Assembly (NCBI GenBank): GCA_028023455.1
Contig: JAQFVV010006712.1
Coordinates: 249,799-313,798 of the forward strand
Source of the DNA: Epiperipatus broadwayi
Lineage: Eukaryota > Onychophora > Udeonychophora > Euonychophora > Peripatidae
Reading direction: 5' to 3'
DNA: 64,000 nt
Made by a program: the position numbers and the translations under genes. Position 1 is the stretch's first letter, and the number at the start of each line of letters is the position of its first letter. This document shows positions 47,780-58,836 of this stretch, one piece after another. The notes beneath the pieces were generated by a model. The model saw only the letters and a list, made by a program, of their open reading frames with translations. It made no database searches and was not told the origin of the DNA.

Positions 47780-48350
47780 CGCTAAAATTGAACGCATTCT
47801 CCCATTATTGTTTTAAAACCATAGGTGGTCCACCTGCGGATAGAGCTTATTCTTTTAATAAACCAATAATTATTGTCTGTGTTAAATTAGGGTTTGAACT
47901 TATGAGCCTGGTTTTAATATCCGCATATTACTTGCACAAATTCAGTTTATATATATCGTAGAGAAAAGAAAGTTTTTCATTTGTAACTACCTGCGATCCT
48001 GAATTTTATTACTTTATATAGATGTGATAGTTAATAATATAGTGATTTATATATCTGGATGTGATGTACTGTGGCTTCTCCTTAAACGAAGTCAAAAATA
48101 ACTCAGCAATTATGCCCAGATAAACCTGTTAGCCACTTTATTGTGGAAGCATTGCACACCCGCACTAAAATTGACACACATTCTTCCATTAATAACGGTT
48201 TTAAAATTTCGTGCAAATAATAAGCCATTTTAAAAATGAGGCAGGATCAATAATTGTTGGTTTAAGCTCTAACCACTGGAGGACCACCAATGAATAGTTT
48301 TAAAATAATTATTGACAGGGAGAGTGTGCGTCAGTCGTAGCGCATGCGCG
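47780..48350. repeat. Inverted repeat with tRNA-like arms
   Basis: The left arm has GCGCTAAAATTGAACGCA, then AGGTGGTCCACCTGCGGATAGAGC (A-box-like) and AGGGTTTGAACTT (B-box-like). The right part, read on the minus strand, has TGGTGGTCCTCCAGTGG and TTAGAGCTTAAACC, a second A-box-like copy. A third partial copy starts at about 48155. It looks like several degenerate tRNA-derived SINEs in opposite orientation. Confidence 0.55.
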
Positions 48351-48893
48351 AAGAGTAGTTGCTTCCTTAATAGTATAATAATGATTATTATTAAACCTTT
48401 TTAAAGATAGACATTATCATTTCACTCGTAGGACAAATATAAAATTTAAAGTCAGTTAAATATAATGTTTCCGTTTTAAAATAACTTTTTAAAAAATAAA
48501 CTTTGTTTACATTTTTGATAAAATAGCTAAATTGGTTAAACACATCTTTTAAATTCCATAAATCTAAAAGTTACGCTTCAATTCTCATGCTAGAATAATA
48601 CTATTTGAAATATTGTGTTCCAGACTGCTATTATTAATAATTAAAGATATGTGGAAAGATTTAAATAAATTCTGGGATTTTTTTTAACAATATTTAATAC
48701 CTCAGATGATGGAAATAGTCAACCATGAAAAATGTCATTGTTACAATCCTAGATTCAATAGTTAATTTATTATTTCTAGCAGAATAATTGTCAGAAGCTA
48801 TGTATTTAACCTTTTATAAAATTCAGTGCCGTTCATAGGATTTTTTTTAAAAATATGCATTAATAATAATTAAGTATAATAAACAAAATTTAC

Positions 48894-48985
48894 CTTTATT
48901 TCAATATCACCTCTTTGACTCATCAAATATCCTCCCGCTTTCAGTAGAGCATTGTATGTTGAGCTGCTTATATGAATGCGCATTC
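48894..48985 (-). CDS. Receptor guanylyl cyclase exon
   Basis: A 92-nt exon: acceptor ATATATTTAG, donor AAG|GTAAAT (minus strand). The first two bases complete a Gly codon begun by 50180-50453; 30 codons follow: MRIHISSSTYNALLKAGGY, then LMSQRGDIEIK, ending in phase 0. This is the standard segment between the MES box and the KGKG..TYWL end of class III cyclases (IH.S..T...L......Y....RG.IEIKGKG). Too short to show as an ORF; found by following phase and family pattern. Confidence 0.9.
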
Positions 48986-49169
48986 CTAAATATATAAATA
49001 TAAAGTATAAACGAAATGCGCGTACTAGTAAAGTCTAAACAAAACATCCTATAAAGTTATCGTAGTAAAACAACAGTTAATCAGCGCCTCTGGGACAATT
49101 ATTTTATGGTTTACATCATTAATTCAAATATGAACTTTATACTTAGTTTTAAAGTTTAATGTGTTGGTG

Positions 49170-49690
49170 CGGGGGGGGGGGTAGATCTAGAAATAAACAC
49201 ACGGCATAACTCAACGTACTCTCTATTTCTTCTTGCTGTAATACCTTTTAAAATATACTTAAAATTTTCATTCCAGCATATATTTTGAAGCATGAATAGT
49301 GTCATCGGAGCAAGGCAAGTGAGCCTTAAGGTACAAAGATTAATATTTTTGTTTTTTAATTATACATAAACAAATGAAAAAAAAAAGATGAAGATGAGTT
49401 GTACTATGTCTTTATGTCTAATTAAAAATAATATATCATTACTTCGATAAAGAAAACATTAGAAAAGACAAAAAAATTGGTAATTAAAATTTTAATCTAA
49501 ATCTAAAGGATATTAAGAGACCTAAAAAAAGATCGCTTATAAGATGGATAAGATTCTTTTCTGGAATGATAAACTAAAGTACGAATCACTGAATTAAACT
49601 CAAAAGCAAACTTTTTCAACGAGTTCGCCATTATTTGAAAAGACAGTTGTATATCTTAATTTTTGAAAAACTTAGGAAAATTTTAGCAAT
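49170..49690. other. Intron with RTE crumb
   Basis: A poly-G run is at 49171-49181. 49480-49620 resembles, with many changes, the RTE C-terminus (DIKRPKKRS.IRW). Confidence 0.4.
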
Positions 49691-49699
49691 ATTAAAAAT

Positions 49700-50060
49700 A
49701 TTTGTCTGCCTACTCACCCATCTACTTACCTATCTATCCATCTATCTATAAATATATATCTCCAACTTTCCATCTATCTGTTTATCAACCCACCTATTTG
49801 TTTATCCCAATCTTCTGTTTTTCTATCTAGCTATCTGTATATCAATTTTTCTACTTATTTACTTCTAACTACCTCCTCTAAATTCCTTCCTTTTTTATAT
49901 ATCTATTTACTTATTCATCTATCTATTTATCTACTTATCTAGCTGTCTGTCTATTTATTCATCCCCAACTACCTACCTATTTAACTATCTACTTTCTTCC
50001 CTACCAACATTTCTGTTTTTTATCTCTATACTTATTTATTCTACCTATCTATCTGTTAGG
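49700..50060. repeat. Degenerate tetranucleotide minisatellite
   Basis: A pyrimidine-rich tract of CTAT, CTAC, CTGT and CATC units over about 350 bp. It lies in the intron just downstream of the cyclase exon at 50180-50453. Confidence 0.8.
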
Positions 50061-50179
50061 TTTCTGATTTGGGTTGGAGTCATTTGTTTTTTGTGTAAGC
50101 AGTTTATCCATTCATTACTTCATCTCTCTGTGCAATCATTCACTTTATTTGTCTTTCTATTTATTTTTCAATCATTTAC

Positions 50180-50453
50180 CTTTTCCATATGATTCCATTT
50201 TTGCTGCATAGCTAACAGTATCACCAAATAGGCAATACCGAGGTGTATAAAGGCCAACTACACCACTCGCTACTGGTCCTGTATGGATACCTATGCGAAG
50301 TTGCACTTGATAATTTGCTAAATGAGGCACTTTAAATTCGGTCATATCACTAAGAAGTTCCAAAGACATATTGGAAATTTCAGCAGTATGATTTTCTTTA
50401 CTTGGTTCAGGGGCGCCACTTACTACCATGTAAGCCTCACTGATTGTTTCTAC
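50180..50453 (-). CDS. Receptor guanylyl cyclase exon (catalytic core)
   Basis: A 274-nt exon: acceptor TTGTTTACAG, donor AAG|GTAAAT (minus strand). It starts in phase 0 and ends one base into a codon. Its 91 residues run from VETISEAYMVVSGAPEPSKE through LRIGIHTGPVASGVVGLYTP and RYCLFGDTV to MESYGK. The Glu of VET and the Cys of YCLF mark GTP rather than ATP specificity. Three catalytic positions are unusual: the second metal-binding Asp (GDAYM) is Glu (SEAYM, residue 6), the Asn of TVNTA is Ser (residue 81), and the transition-state Arg of SRMES is Lys (residue 85). The exon is otherwise clean, so it does not look like a pseudogene. Confidence 0.92.
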
Positions 50454-50610
50454 CTGTAAACAAATAAAGGAGTGCATGTGCATGAATAATCAGAAGATTT
50501 AATTAACTTTGAAATGAGATAAACGTGTAAAAATAATGGTAACCAAATAACTTAATGTTTACATAATATCAGAGTTATATATACTTCTTATTTTTAACTG
50601 TTAATATAGA

Positions 50611-50697
50611 TGTAAATTAATTAGTAAATGGAATCTTCATTATATAAATGAAGTTAAATCCACAGCCGAAGATCCCATTTACTAATTAATTTACATA
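50611..50697. repeat. Small palindromic hairpin
   Basis: TGTAAATTAATTAGTAAATGG with its complement at 50674-50695, flanking a short inner pair. Confidence 0.65.
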
Positions 50698-50763
50698 TAT
50701 ATATGAAAATACTGTAATGCATAATGCTAGCTGAAACTTAAATAGAAACCCATCCAAACATTA

Positions 50764-50877
50764 TATTTCAGCAACGCCCTCTGTGAATAAATATAAAATC
50801 AACCTCAAACAGCTTTTGAGTTTAGCTGTTTGAGATTCAGTCTTTATATCTATTCACAGAGGGCATTGCTGAAATAT
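50764..50877. repeat. Palindromic hairpin, CCCTCTGTGAA family
   Basis: ATTTCAGCAACGCCCTCTGTG at the left, its complement at the right, and a CTCAAACAGC / GCTGTTTGAG inner pair. Related to 47250-47352. Confidence 0.75.
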
Positions 50878-50944
50878 CTTACCATTTGAAAAAGTGATTT
50901 AATATTATATATATATATATAATGAAAATTATCCCAAATTCACA

Positions 50945-51480
50945 ACTCAAACCAGAGTAGCCAAGAAAATAAACTCTAAAATAGTACCAATGGTTTCACT
51001 GCTACAAGCAGACTTCTCAAGTATAAAGAAATACAAAATAACATTTAAATTAAATATTAACCACAATTCCACTTACCTCCCATATACCCTTAATATCAAA
51101 AGAATTTTTAAATAAATGAACTGCTTCAGCATCATAAATTTTTAACAAGAACGATTCTTTAATTCTTTTTATTTCATTTCTCTCAAAGATGACAACCTTA
51201 GCTTCATTAATTTTGATGAGGCTAAGGTTGTCTTATTTGAAAGAAATGAAATAAAAAAAAAAAGAATTAAAGAATCTTTATTATTAAAAGTTTATGATTC
51301 TGAAGCAATTAACATATTTAAAAGTTCTTTTAATATTAAGTGTGTATCGGAAGTGGAATTGTGGGTAATGTTTTGTTTAAATGTGTTATTTTGTAGTTCT
51401 TTAGACTTGAGATCTGCATGTAGCACTGAGGCCATTGCTAGTGTTTTAGAGTTTATTTTCTTGGCTAGTATTTGAGGTAA
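50945..51480. repeat. Large fold-back, Penelope-like arms
   Basis: Arms of about 240 bp. Both translate (left arm on the minus strand, right arm on the plus) as EAKVVIFERNEIKRIKES, then LLK.YD.EA...F..SF.IK. This EA.V...ERN..KRI.KES pattern resembles the segment that follows the RT in Penelope proteins. It may thus be two head-to-head Penelope ends; the family call is uncertain. Confidence 0.6.
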
Positions 51481-51649
51481 TTTTGATTAACTAGTTTAAT
51501 TTTATGTCTTTAATGTTTATGTATATATATAGTAATGAAATCAAGTCATACAACGTGTAGCTGAAGTTTGTTCAGAATAGCTGGATTCGAAGATATATAA
51601 ATGTCTGAAAATTTCAGATTTTCTACTTAATAACTATTGGATAAATGCT

Positions 51650-51780
51650 GCATTTGAGCTGGTATTTTGGATCTAGGGTCTGAATATCATAGTGCCTCAC
51701 TGAAGATAGCTAGTAGCTTGAAACTGATTTGAGGATGGGAATAATTCTAGATAGAGGTTTTTAAATGCTTTATTATGTGG
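51650..51780 (+). mobile_element. Diverged HHR family A relative
   Basis: CTGAAGA, stem AGCT/AGCT, GAAACTGATT, then TGAGGA, which pairs with the upstream CCTCA. Flanked by a GATAGAGGTTTTTAAATGC segment similar to the family A word GATAGGGATTTTATGC. An old copy or a sister family. Confidence 0.5.
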
Positions 51781-52489
51781 AATTTATCAGAAAAGCTTGT
51801 TTAGAGCTATTAGCATGATCATTAAATATATACTGTACTGATATCTTAGCTGTACTTATAATGATTTTTGTCTAAAAATTATTAAAATAAAATTATTATA
51901 AATAATGCAAAGTTTACAGTTTGAGAGATTGTTGTTTATAAAAATCTTAAATTTTTTTAGTAATTTAAATAAAATACAGCTCGGTAAAAGAAAATAGTCA
52001 GTAAAAGTTACAATTAATTAATTGGAAGGGGGGGGGGACTAAAAGCTTAAAATATAAATCTTTTACATAGAATTAAAAATATCTCTTTCCATTTAAATTA
52101 TGAAAGAAAGAAAAAAAAGGAAAGTAATTTTAAAAACTAAATAACAAATTGATTTTAAAATATACATGTGCATAAATAACGAGTGTCAAATGTTTGCATG
52201 TTAAAAATATTAAAAAGAAAACCAATGAAAGTGTGTAATTGGAATGCCTTTCAAAGATTATTAAATATTGTATATGCTCGTAAGTGATATAAAAACAGAA
52301 TTTGCAGTGGCTAATAAGTTAAACAAAATCCATAAAACAACAAATTTGCAATGGCTACCATATGAAAACATGTAATCAAAAGCTTATCTAAGGAATGTAT
52401 TCAAAAACAGAGAAATTCCAACAACAGAGATAGCCAGTGAACATAAAAACCAATTAGCAAAATGACAACAGGCCATCCTAATAAATAGT
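51781..52489. other. AT-rich intron, nothing recognised
   Basis: A poly-G run at 52027-52037; no domain or border. Confidence 0.3.
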
Positions 52490-53530
52490 TCAGTTTTTTC
52501 ACCAGACAGTTAGTTGAGATGACAATCAGATCAGTGCAGTTGAGTTCAATCTATCAGGAGATTAAAATCAGTGAATCAGTCTCAATCAGTTTTACAATCA
52601 TGCATCGTTAGTCATCATCAAAAACATGACTTTGCTCCAGCCTGAGTCTGATGAAACAGCCAACCTGCCTGGGAAAATGTAATGCCTGCCTAACAACTTG
52701 AAAACCCGCTTTTAATATTTAACTGTCTTAAAGAATAATGCCATGGAATACTAAGCATTAAACCTCCAGAAAACCTTGAATTCAACCAGTTGGAAAGATT
52801 TTCATGTGAAGTAACCAGCAAGAAGTCAATGTTCCAATCCTATAGGTAATGAGTAACTTTTATTATTTCCATTTCTAATATTAATGTAGCCATTGCAATT
52901 CTTAAAGCCTCCCAGAGTCAGTTAATAAATGAATTCTATAGCATGCGTAAAGAACTATGGAAGTGTGTGTTTTTGAAATGTCGTGTATGTTAATGCTTTA
53001 GTATATTTTATATTGATTTCATGTATTTTTATGTGCCTTGTATTATTTAATACTCTTTGTTATATTATATTGTATATCTTACTACAATATTGTGTGCCTG
53101 GGGTGGTGATAAGTCATTGTTTCATTTAATTAAGATTCACATAAGTAGTAAAAATTAGAACCATAAATGTTTAGTTAAAATAGATTATCTTTAAGCTTAA
53201 TTTTGTTGGTCAATTCTTTACCACTAATTAAAGCAATAATGTGTTAGATTATTTTTTTGATTGAGCTAGTCATGGGATATTTCGAGTACTGGATTATGGG
53301 TTTACTGTCCAAACATAATAGTTCTCATAACTAGCTGGCACCTGAGGTTTACCTCAAAACAAGTAAAGTACTTGGATAGTAGGGTTTGAATCTAGCAGTC
53401 ATGCTGGGTGACAGTCTGGAAATGTGATCATGTTATGCATCGCATAGCTCGGTCTGACTGTGGGTATCATTGATAGCTCTGCTATTGATGACATTTTCTC
53501 TTTTGCTCGAAGGACCAGTTCGTTCATGTA
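52490..53530 (+). mobile_element. Candidate solo LTR
   Basis: A less AT-rich stretch with CAGACAGTTAGTTGAG near the start, a transcript-like stretch, a donor-like TATAGGTAATG at about 52843 and, near the end, CTAGCTGGCACCTGAGG, which could be a tRNA primer-binding site after an LTR end. The plan resembles 3960-5870. No coding region or target duplication found. Confidence 0.3.
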
Positions 53531-54044
53531 ACATTCATAATATAAAATTATGATAAATAAGGTTTAAACCCAATTAAACCTAGCAAATAGAGTACTCCAG
53601 ATCATCTTCCGAATGCACCTGGTACAATATATATGAAAACAGCCAACACTTATCAATACCAAGAATTTTCAATCTGCTCTCATAGAAATCTTTTATTTAA
53701 AATGAAGTGATCCATTACATTATTATGGTCCCACTTTTCTCTGATCTAAATAGAGACACTAAATATTTATACTTGAATGATAAGAAATTGAGATTCTTAT
53801 TTCATAGAGGTTTAAATAAATCTCATTCAGCAGGAAAATATAACAAGATTTGAATTTAGATTAATAAATAGTCATTTTTAAAACTTTCTAATTACAACTT
53901 CTATTTTTTATTATTAAAATAATAAAGCTTGCATACCAACAAAGCTAAAAGAATAGATTGGTATAAGATATAACTCAATCATTTTCATAATTTATTGTTA
54001 ATAAGTCAATTATTTTATATAGCACGATGTTTTTTACAAACTGT
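53531..54044. other. AT-rich intron, nothing recognised
   Basis: The segment 53920-53990 (AAAGCTTGCATACCAACAAAG) is echoed at about 56765-56840, indicating a dispersed repeat. Confidence 0.35.
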
Positions 54045-54494
54045 AATATTTTAAACAGCATTAAACTGTTGAACATGCGCTTTGGATTTTAACTATAAAA
54101 TGAATGAATACTAACACTTCAAACACATGATAAAGTCTTTGGAAATGATAGAATGGCCATCTATCTTTTCGAACCCAAACACTTTTGTATGGGCGAACCT
54201 TAAGTATTTGAAAGTGAAAGCGTGAAGAATGACGTATCGTAAATTCTAATAAATTTCACTAGCGTCATTCATTCAAGCATGTAAAAGTAATTTAAAGTGA
54301 TTATTTAATATCTTCACACTTTCACTTTCAAAAATTTAAGATTTTCCCATACAAAAGCGTTTGGGTTCGAAAAGATAGCTGGCCATTCTATCTTTTCCAA
54401 AGACTTTATCAAGTGTTTGAAGTGCTTGTATTCATTCATTTTATAGTTAAAATCCAAAGCGCATGTGCAACAGTTTAATGCTGTTTAAAATATT
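54045..54494. repeat. Large fold-back element
   Basis: Arms of about 200 bp beginning AATATTTTAAACAGCATTAA and ending with its complement. Inside are GAACATGCGCTTTGGATTTT, CTATCTTTTCGAACCC and the partner segments at 54365-54470. Small central loop around 54265. Confidence 0.85.
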
Positions 54495-54725
54495 ATAATT
54501 TATTGTTGTAAGACTATTACTTTATACATAGCTCATTGGGAGATACAGTTTTTTCCATTTCAGTTTCATATCATTAAGCTATGATTATAGTTATATTTAT
54601 TAAATGACATTTCATTTGTTATTTGGGGATTTAGAACTAAGACCCAACCTTGAACTTCTGAAAAGTTTAAATAATGATTTTTCAGATAATTTATGCTCAA
54701 ACTAATAAATACATTTTCATCATTT

Positions 54726-56046
54726 TTATAAATGCAAATTATCCACTACTTTGAACACTTTTTAGCAAAAACCTTTTATTGTACCTATATGCATTCATAA
54801 TCTTATGTTTCGACTGTCCTGCGATCTTCTTCAGAGTTATGATATAATGAACAATATAAAATAAAATACATAACTATATAAATAATACCATAAAAAATGT
54901 AAACAATAAAATTAATAAAATAATTAAAAAAATTAAAAAACATAAAATATAACAAAAGATAATAATACTGAAATAAATATAATCAAACCCAAGTAAAATA
55001 ATTCAGTTAATATAAAATAAAATATACAATATAAATATAAAATAAATATAAATTATACATGTGTATTCCTGACTGTATACATACATATTCATGAACAACT
55101 ATTAATTTAAATATATTATCCATTTTTATTATTTTTTAATAATTTCCCACTTTAATAAAACACTTAATAATTTTATTTCTATATAATTCTCTGTTCATTA
55201 ATAAAATTATTAAGGGTTTTATTAAAGTGGGACTAATAAAAGTAAAGTTTAAGTTTATAAGGAATAGAAGTGATTAGGAGATTATTAAAAAAATAAAAAT
55301 GGATAATATATAGGGTATATGAGCACAGACTTTCACACGACCCACCACTCTCCACTCTATCTAACTGATACCTTTAAGCACATATATGTCGAAAAGATAA
55401 ATAATCACCAATATATGTATTTCATGCTAAACCAGCAATCATCAGTTGGTCCAATTACCATCTCTACACATATATGCATTAAGTGCTCAATATATATTAA
55501 GATAGCCAATCTTCATACTTTTAATGGACAGGCTTCAATCCACTCCACTCTTCAACTATCCGTCAAATTGAAAATCTGATAATGGAATGCTCAAAGGCTA
55601 CCCTGAGGCTGAGATTCTTGTCACACCTATGTTCAGCTAAAGTCAAAAATGGATAATATATTTAAATTAGTAGTTGTTCATGAATATGTATGTATACAGT
55701 CAGGAATACACACATATAATGTATATTTATTTTATATTTATATTGTAAATTTATTTTATATTCACTGAATTATTTTACTTGGGTTTGATTATATTTATTT
55801 CAGTATTATTATGTTTTGTTATATTTTGTTTTTTTAATTTTTTTAATCATTTTATTAATTTTATTGTTTACATTTTTATGGTATTGTTTATATAGTTATG
55901 TATTTTATTTTATGTTGTTTATTATACCATAGCTCTGAAGAAGACTGCAGGACAGTAGAAACATAAGATTGTGAATGCACATAGGTACAATAAAAAGTTT
56001 TTGCCAAAAAGTGTTCAAAGTAGTGGTTAATTTGCATTTATATAAA
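54726..56046. repeat. Very large inverted repeat with HHR-C motifs in the arms
   Basis: The outer arms (about 54726-55140 and 55650-56046) are complementary through the full stretch: AAATGCAAATTATCCACTAC at one end, its near complement at the other. Each arm holds an HHR-like motif C (minus at about 54813-54838; plus at 55932-55957) with CTGAAGA, a GACTG-CAGGA-CAGT stem and GAAAC. The centre (55310-55640) contains a family B hammerhead on the minus strand, so it is a nested insertion. Confidence 0.8.
55406..55452 (-). ncRNA. Hammerhead ribozyme, family B (core intact)
   Basis: On the minus strand: CTGATGA (55445-55439), stem II TTGCT/AGCAT with a 5-nt loop, GAAA. Stem III is AUA/UAU around CA, with A at the cleavage position. 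Stem I is CCAA with TTGG. Compared with 32246-32293, stem III has changed from AUG/CAU to AUA/UAU, a compensatory pair change. Confidence 0.65.
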
Positions 56047-56099
56047 ATATTACAGTAAAATAAAGGAAGCAATGTATTTGGTAATATTTATTCATTTTT

Positions 56100-56598
56100 A
56101 TTACTCATTCATTAGATTAGAGATTGCCCACTTTATGAATATTTCTGTAATATACTTTTCACTACTCCACTCCCACACAAGGTAGGAACTGGTTTCTATT
56201 CATTTTTAACACTTGAGGGGTATAATCATAAATATATATTCAAAGATGTGTGAAAAATATTTCCAATTTCAAGATGCACATTTTGCGTTTAACCAACACT
56301 CATCAGTTGGCCCAAATCACAATCTCTAACATTTAACTTTGTCATTGTTCAGTATAAATGGATAGCCAATTACTATAGTTTAATTGATAAGTTTCCAACT
56401 TACTGCCCTCACAACTTTGACACAAACTAATTGATGGAAATGTGTTAATAATTTTTATTAGTCATTCATTAAACTAGAGATTATCCATTTAATGAATAAT
56501 ATTTTTATAGTGAAATTTTTACTTCACCACTCTCACACAAGGTAGGGACTGATTTGTATCCACTTTTAATACCTTTATTTTTAACATTTTTCTGATTT
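56100..56598 (-). mobile_element. Family B (retrozyme-like) repeat, minus orientation
   Basis: Complements of the unit words (ATTATCCACTTAATGAATA near 56485; TGATTTGTATCCACTTTTAA near 56548) occur twice, about 365 bp apart. The hammerhead site at 56268-56312 has CTGATGA and stem GTGTT/AACGC, but AAAA for GAAA, so it is predicted inactive. Confidence 0.7.
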
Positions 56599-56614
56599 TA
56601 ACACTTTTATTTTT

Positions 56615-56717
56615 TTCATATGTCATAGCATCTGCCGGGACGCGAACCCACACCTGTCTGCAACCAACTACTTGCTTGCATGACGGCTGCGATACCTCTC
56701 ATCTAACAACGCAAGAC
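56615..56717 (-). mobile_element. tRNA-derived retroposed unit with 16-bp TSD
   Basis: On the minus strand: GCGTTGTTAGATGAGAGGTA (A-box-like), about 45 nt, GGGTTCGCGTCCCGG (B box), then a short body and A-rich tail. TAACACTTTTATTTTT at 56599-56614 and again at 56718-56733 is the target-site duplication, so insertion was by LINE-type retroposition. Confidence 0.75.
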
Positions 56718-56899
56718 TAACACTTTTATTTTTAGCATTTTTCTTTCTGATTTGTAATATTGATAAACTAAGCTTAAATACCAACAAAGCTAAAGAAATA
56801 GATTAGTATCTTTCAATTCTTTTCGTAGTTTATTGGTGTTACTGTTTTATACATAGTGCATTGGGAGATATAATTACTTCCATTCCAATTTTAAACACA

Positions 56900-57480
56900 A
56901 TGATTGCATATGTCTTCTGAAATGTATTCGAAGATAGAAAGACTCAAGGAGTGAGTATGGGAAAAAATGTATAGAAAAGAATGTTACGTGCCATTTATGT
57001 TCGTTAATATTTATTTAGAAGACTGAAAAGATATTTGGATTTTGGAAGCACTAATGTTGGAGATGAAAAATAAAAAGATTTGACTGATGTGATGGATTTT
57101 ATAGCTTTCAATGATAGGAGTCTCCAGTTTACAATAAATAGATTGATGAAATCATGTTTAAATATAATAAGAGGATTAAGGTAGATAAAAGTATAACTCT
57201 GTGGAAGGGAAAGGTAAAGAAAAAATACAGATAAAAATTGAGAATAAGGTGGTTCAGCAGGTGAATGGGTTTAAATATTTGAAATGTAGGTTAAGCTAGA
57301 ATGGAATAAATAGAAATGAAGGTAAAAGAATATTTATTTTGGAAAAGATGATATATACAAGGAATAAGAAAATATTTCATGAACTTTTGAAGAGAGATTT
57401 GACAAATTCTCAGAGACTGAGTGTATTGTTGTACAGATATTGATTTGGACATAGAAAAAGAAACTGGATCTGACTGTGAA
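56900..57480 (+). mobile_element. LINE reverse transcriptase relic
   Basis: Scattered motifs in shifting frames: WKGKVKKKYR, QQVNGFKYL (the V..F.YLG box), and later KMIYTRNKKIFHELLKRD followed by SQRLSVLLYRY. This is the RT thumb region of an RTE/CR1-like LINE, full of stops. Confidence 0.5.
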
Positions 57481-57789
57481 TAAATAATTGTTCAATAAAA
57501 ATGTTTTAAAGAAAATGCTAGACAATGGATAATATAAAGAATCAAATGAATTGTATAGAGTTAAAGGCTTAAACAAAGCACAGAATGAACAAACAGCTGA
57601 GTTGATTACACGATTATTCTTTGGCATTATGCAATGGACAGAATTTTCTATTAATAATACCTTCTGCCATATTTGATTATACAATTCTTGCCATGATGAT
57701 AATCTTTATGTAAAGCAAACATTTTTAGAAATCATTTTAGATTATTTTCCATAATAATTTTATTTAATCCACATATACATTGCTCAAAA

Positions 57790-58495
57790 CCGGCAAAACT
57801 TTCCATACAGTAGTGCCACTCAGTGCAAGCCAGTAATCAATGGATACCAGAAGGCTTGTGCATAAAATTCCTATCTTGTGCCTACTCATCCAATATCCCC
57901 AGACTAGTTTCTAGCTTGTAGCTTTCATCAGTGAGAAGCTTTGGATTTGAGAGCATTGCACCTACATCTTACGATCTAATGCAACACTCCAGCGGCCATC
58001 TTTTATATCTATTTAACTACAAAACTATGAGAATAAAATTGAAAACAATAATATTTTCAATCCAAGATCATTAGCTTATATAGTCATGTATGCTTCAGTA
58101 CTCATATATTTTGGTGACTTTAATAACCATAGCCACCACTAACCTATTAGGCAGGATTGGTATTAAACTGCTAAACATCACATGATCACCATTTCACTTG
58201 CTCATAACTGTTAATAAAACAGGAAAAACTCTCCATACAGTCCACTTGGCGCAGCCTTGTATATACCAGCTAGATCTTAGGATGTAATGCAACCCTCCAG
58301 CAGCTACTAGATCCTAGTCTGTGGATATTGGATAAGTAGGCACTAGATAGGGATTTTATACGCAAGCCTTCTGGTATCCATTGATTACTCTGGCTTGCAC
58401 TGAGTGGCACTACTGTATAGAGAATTTTGCCTGCTTTTATAACAGTTATGAGCAAGCATAAGAAGTGGTGTCCATGTGATGTTTAGTGGTTTAAT
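57790..58495. mobile_element. HHR family A inverted pair
   Basis: A minus-orientation copy (57790-58200) with an intact hammerhead, then a plus-orientation partial copy (58240-58495) in which the hammerhead is truncated (CTAGTCTGTGGATATTGG remains). The outer modules end in GATGTTTAGTGGTTTAA. Confidence 0.8.
57888..57946 (-). ncRNA. Hammerhead ribozyme motif, family A (core intact)
   Basis: On the minus strand: CTGATGA (57931-57925), stem II AGC-TACAA-GCT, GAAAC-TA-GTC, stem I TTCTCA with TGGGGA and ATCCAA with TTGGAT. Stem II is AGC/GCT here but GGC/GCC in other copies: a compensatory change that supports the RNA fold. Confidence 0.7.
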
Positions 58496-58678
58496 ATACA
58501 TTTTTTCCAACCTTTAAGTGGTCAATACAAAGTGCAGTTCTCCTCAACATTTGTTCCCTACTCACATAGAGAAACTTATATGATATCTTTTAAGAATAAC
58601 TATGAGATTCCTTTTTATAGTTTTTTTAAGCTTTCTTATATTCTCTTGCTAAAAATATCCAAAAATTCTTTTGCTAAC

Positions 58679-58836
58679 TAGTAACTGATGATGGCCACAA
58701 GCCAGAAACTAGTCTGGGGATATTGGATGAGTAGGCATTGGATATGGATTTTATGTACAAGCCTTCTGGCATCCATTGATTACTCTGATTGGCACAGGGT
58801 GGCACTACTGTATGGAGAGAGTTTTGCCTTGTTTAA
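58679..58836 (+). mobile_element. HHR family A 3' half
   Basis: Starts at the hammerhead core (CTGATGA at 58685-58691) and runs to GAGAGTTTTGCCTTG. Stem II gains a T-A base pair at its foot (TGGC-CACAA-GCCA), and GAAAC-TA-GTC is kept. The upstream strand of stem I was lost at the junction. Confidence 0.7.
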
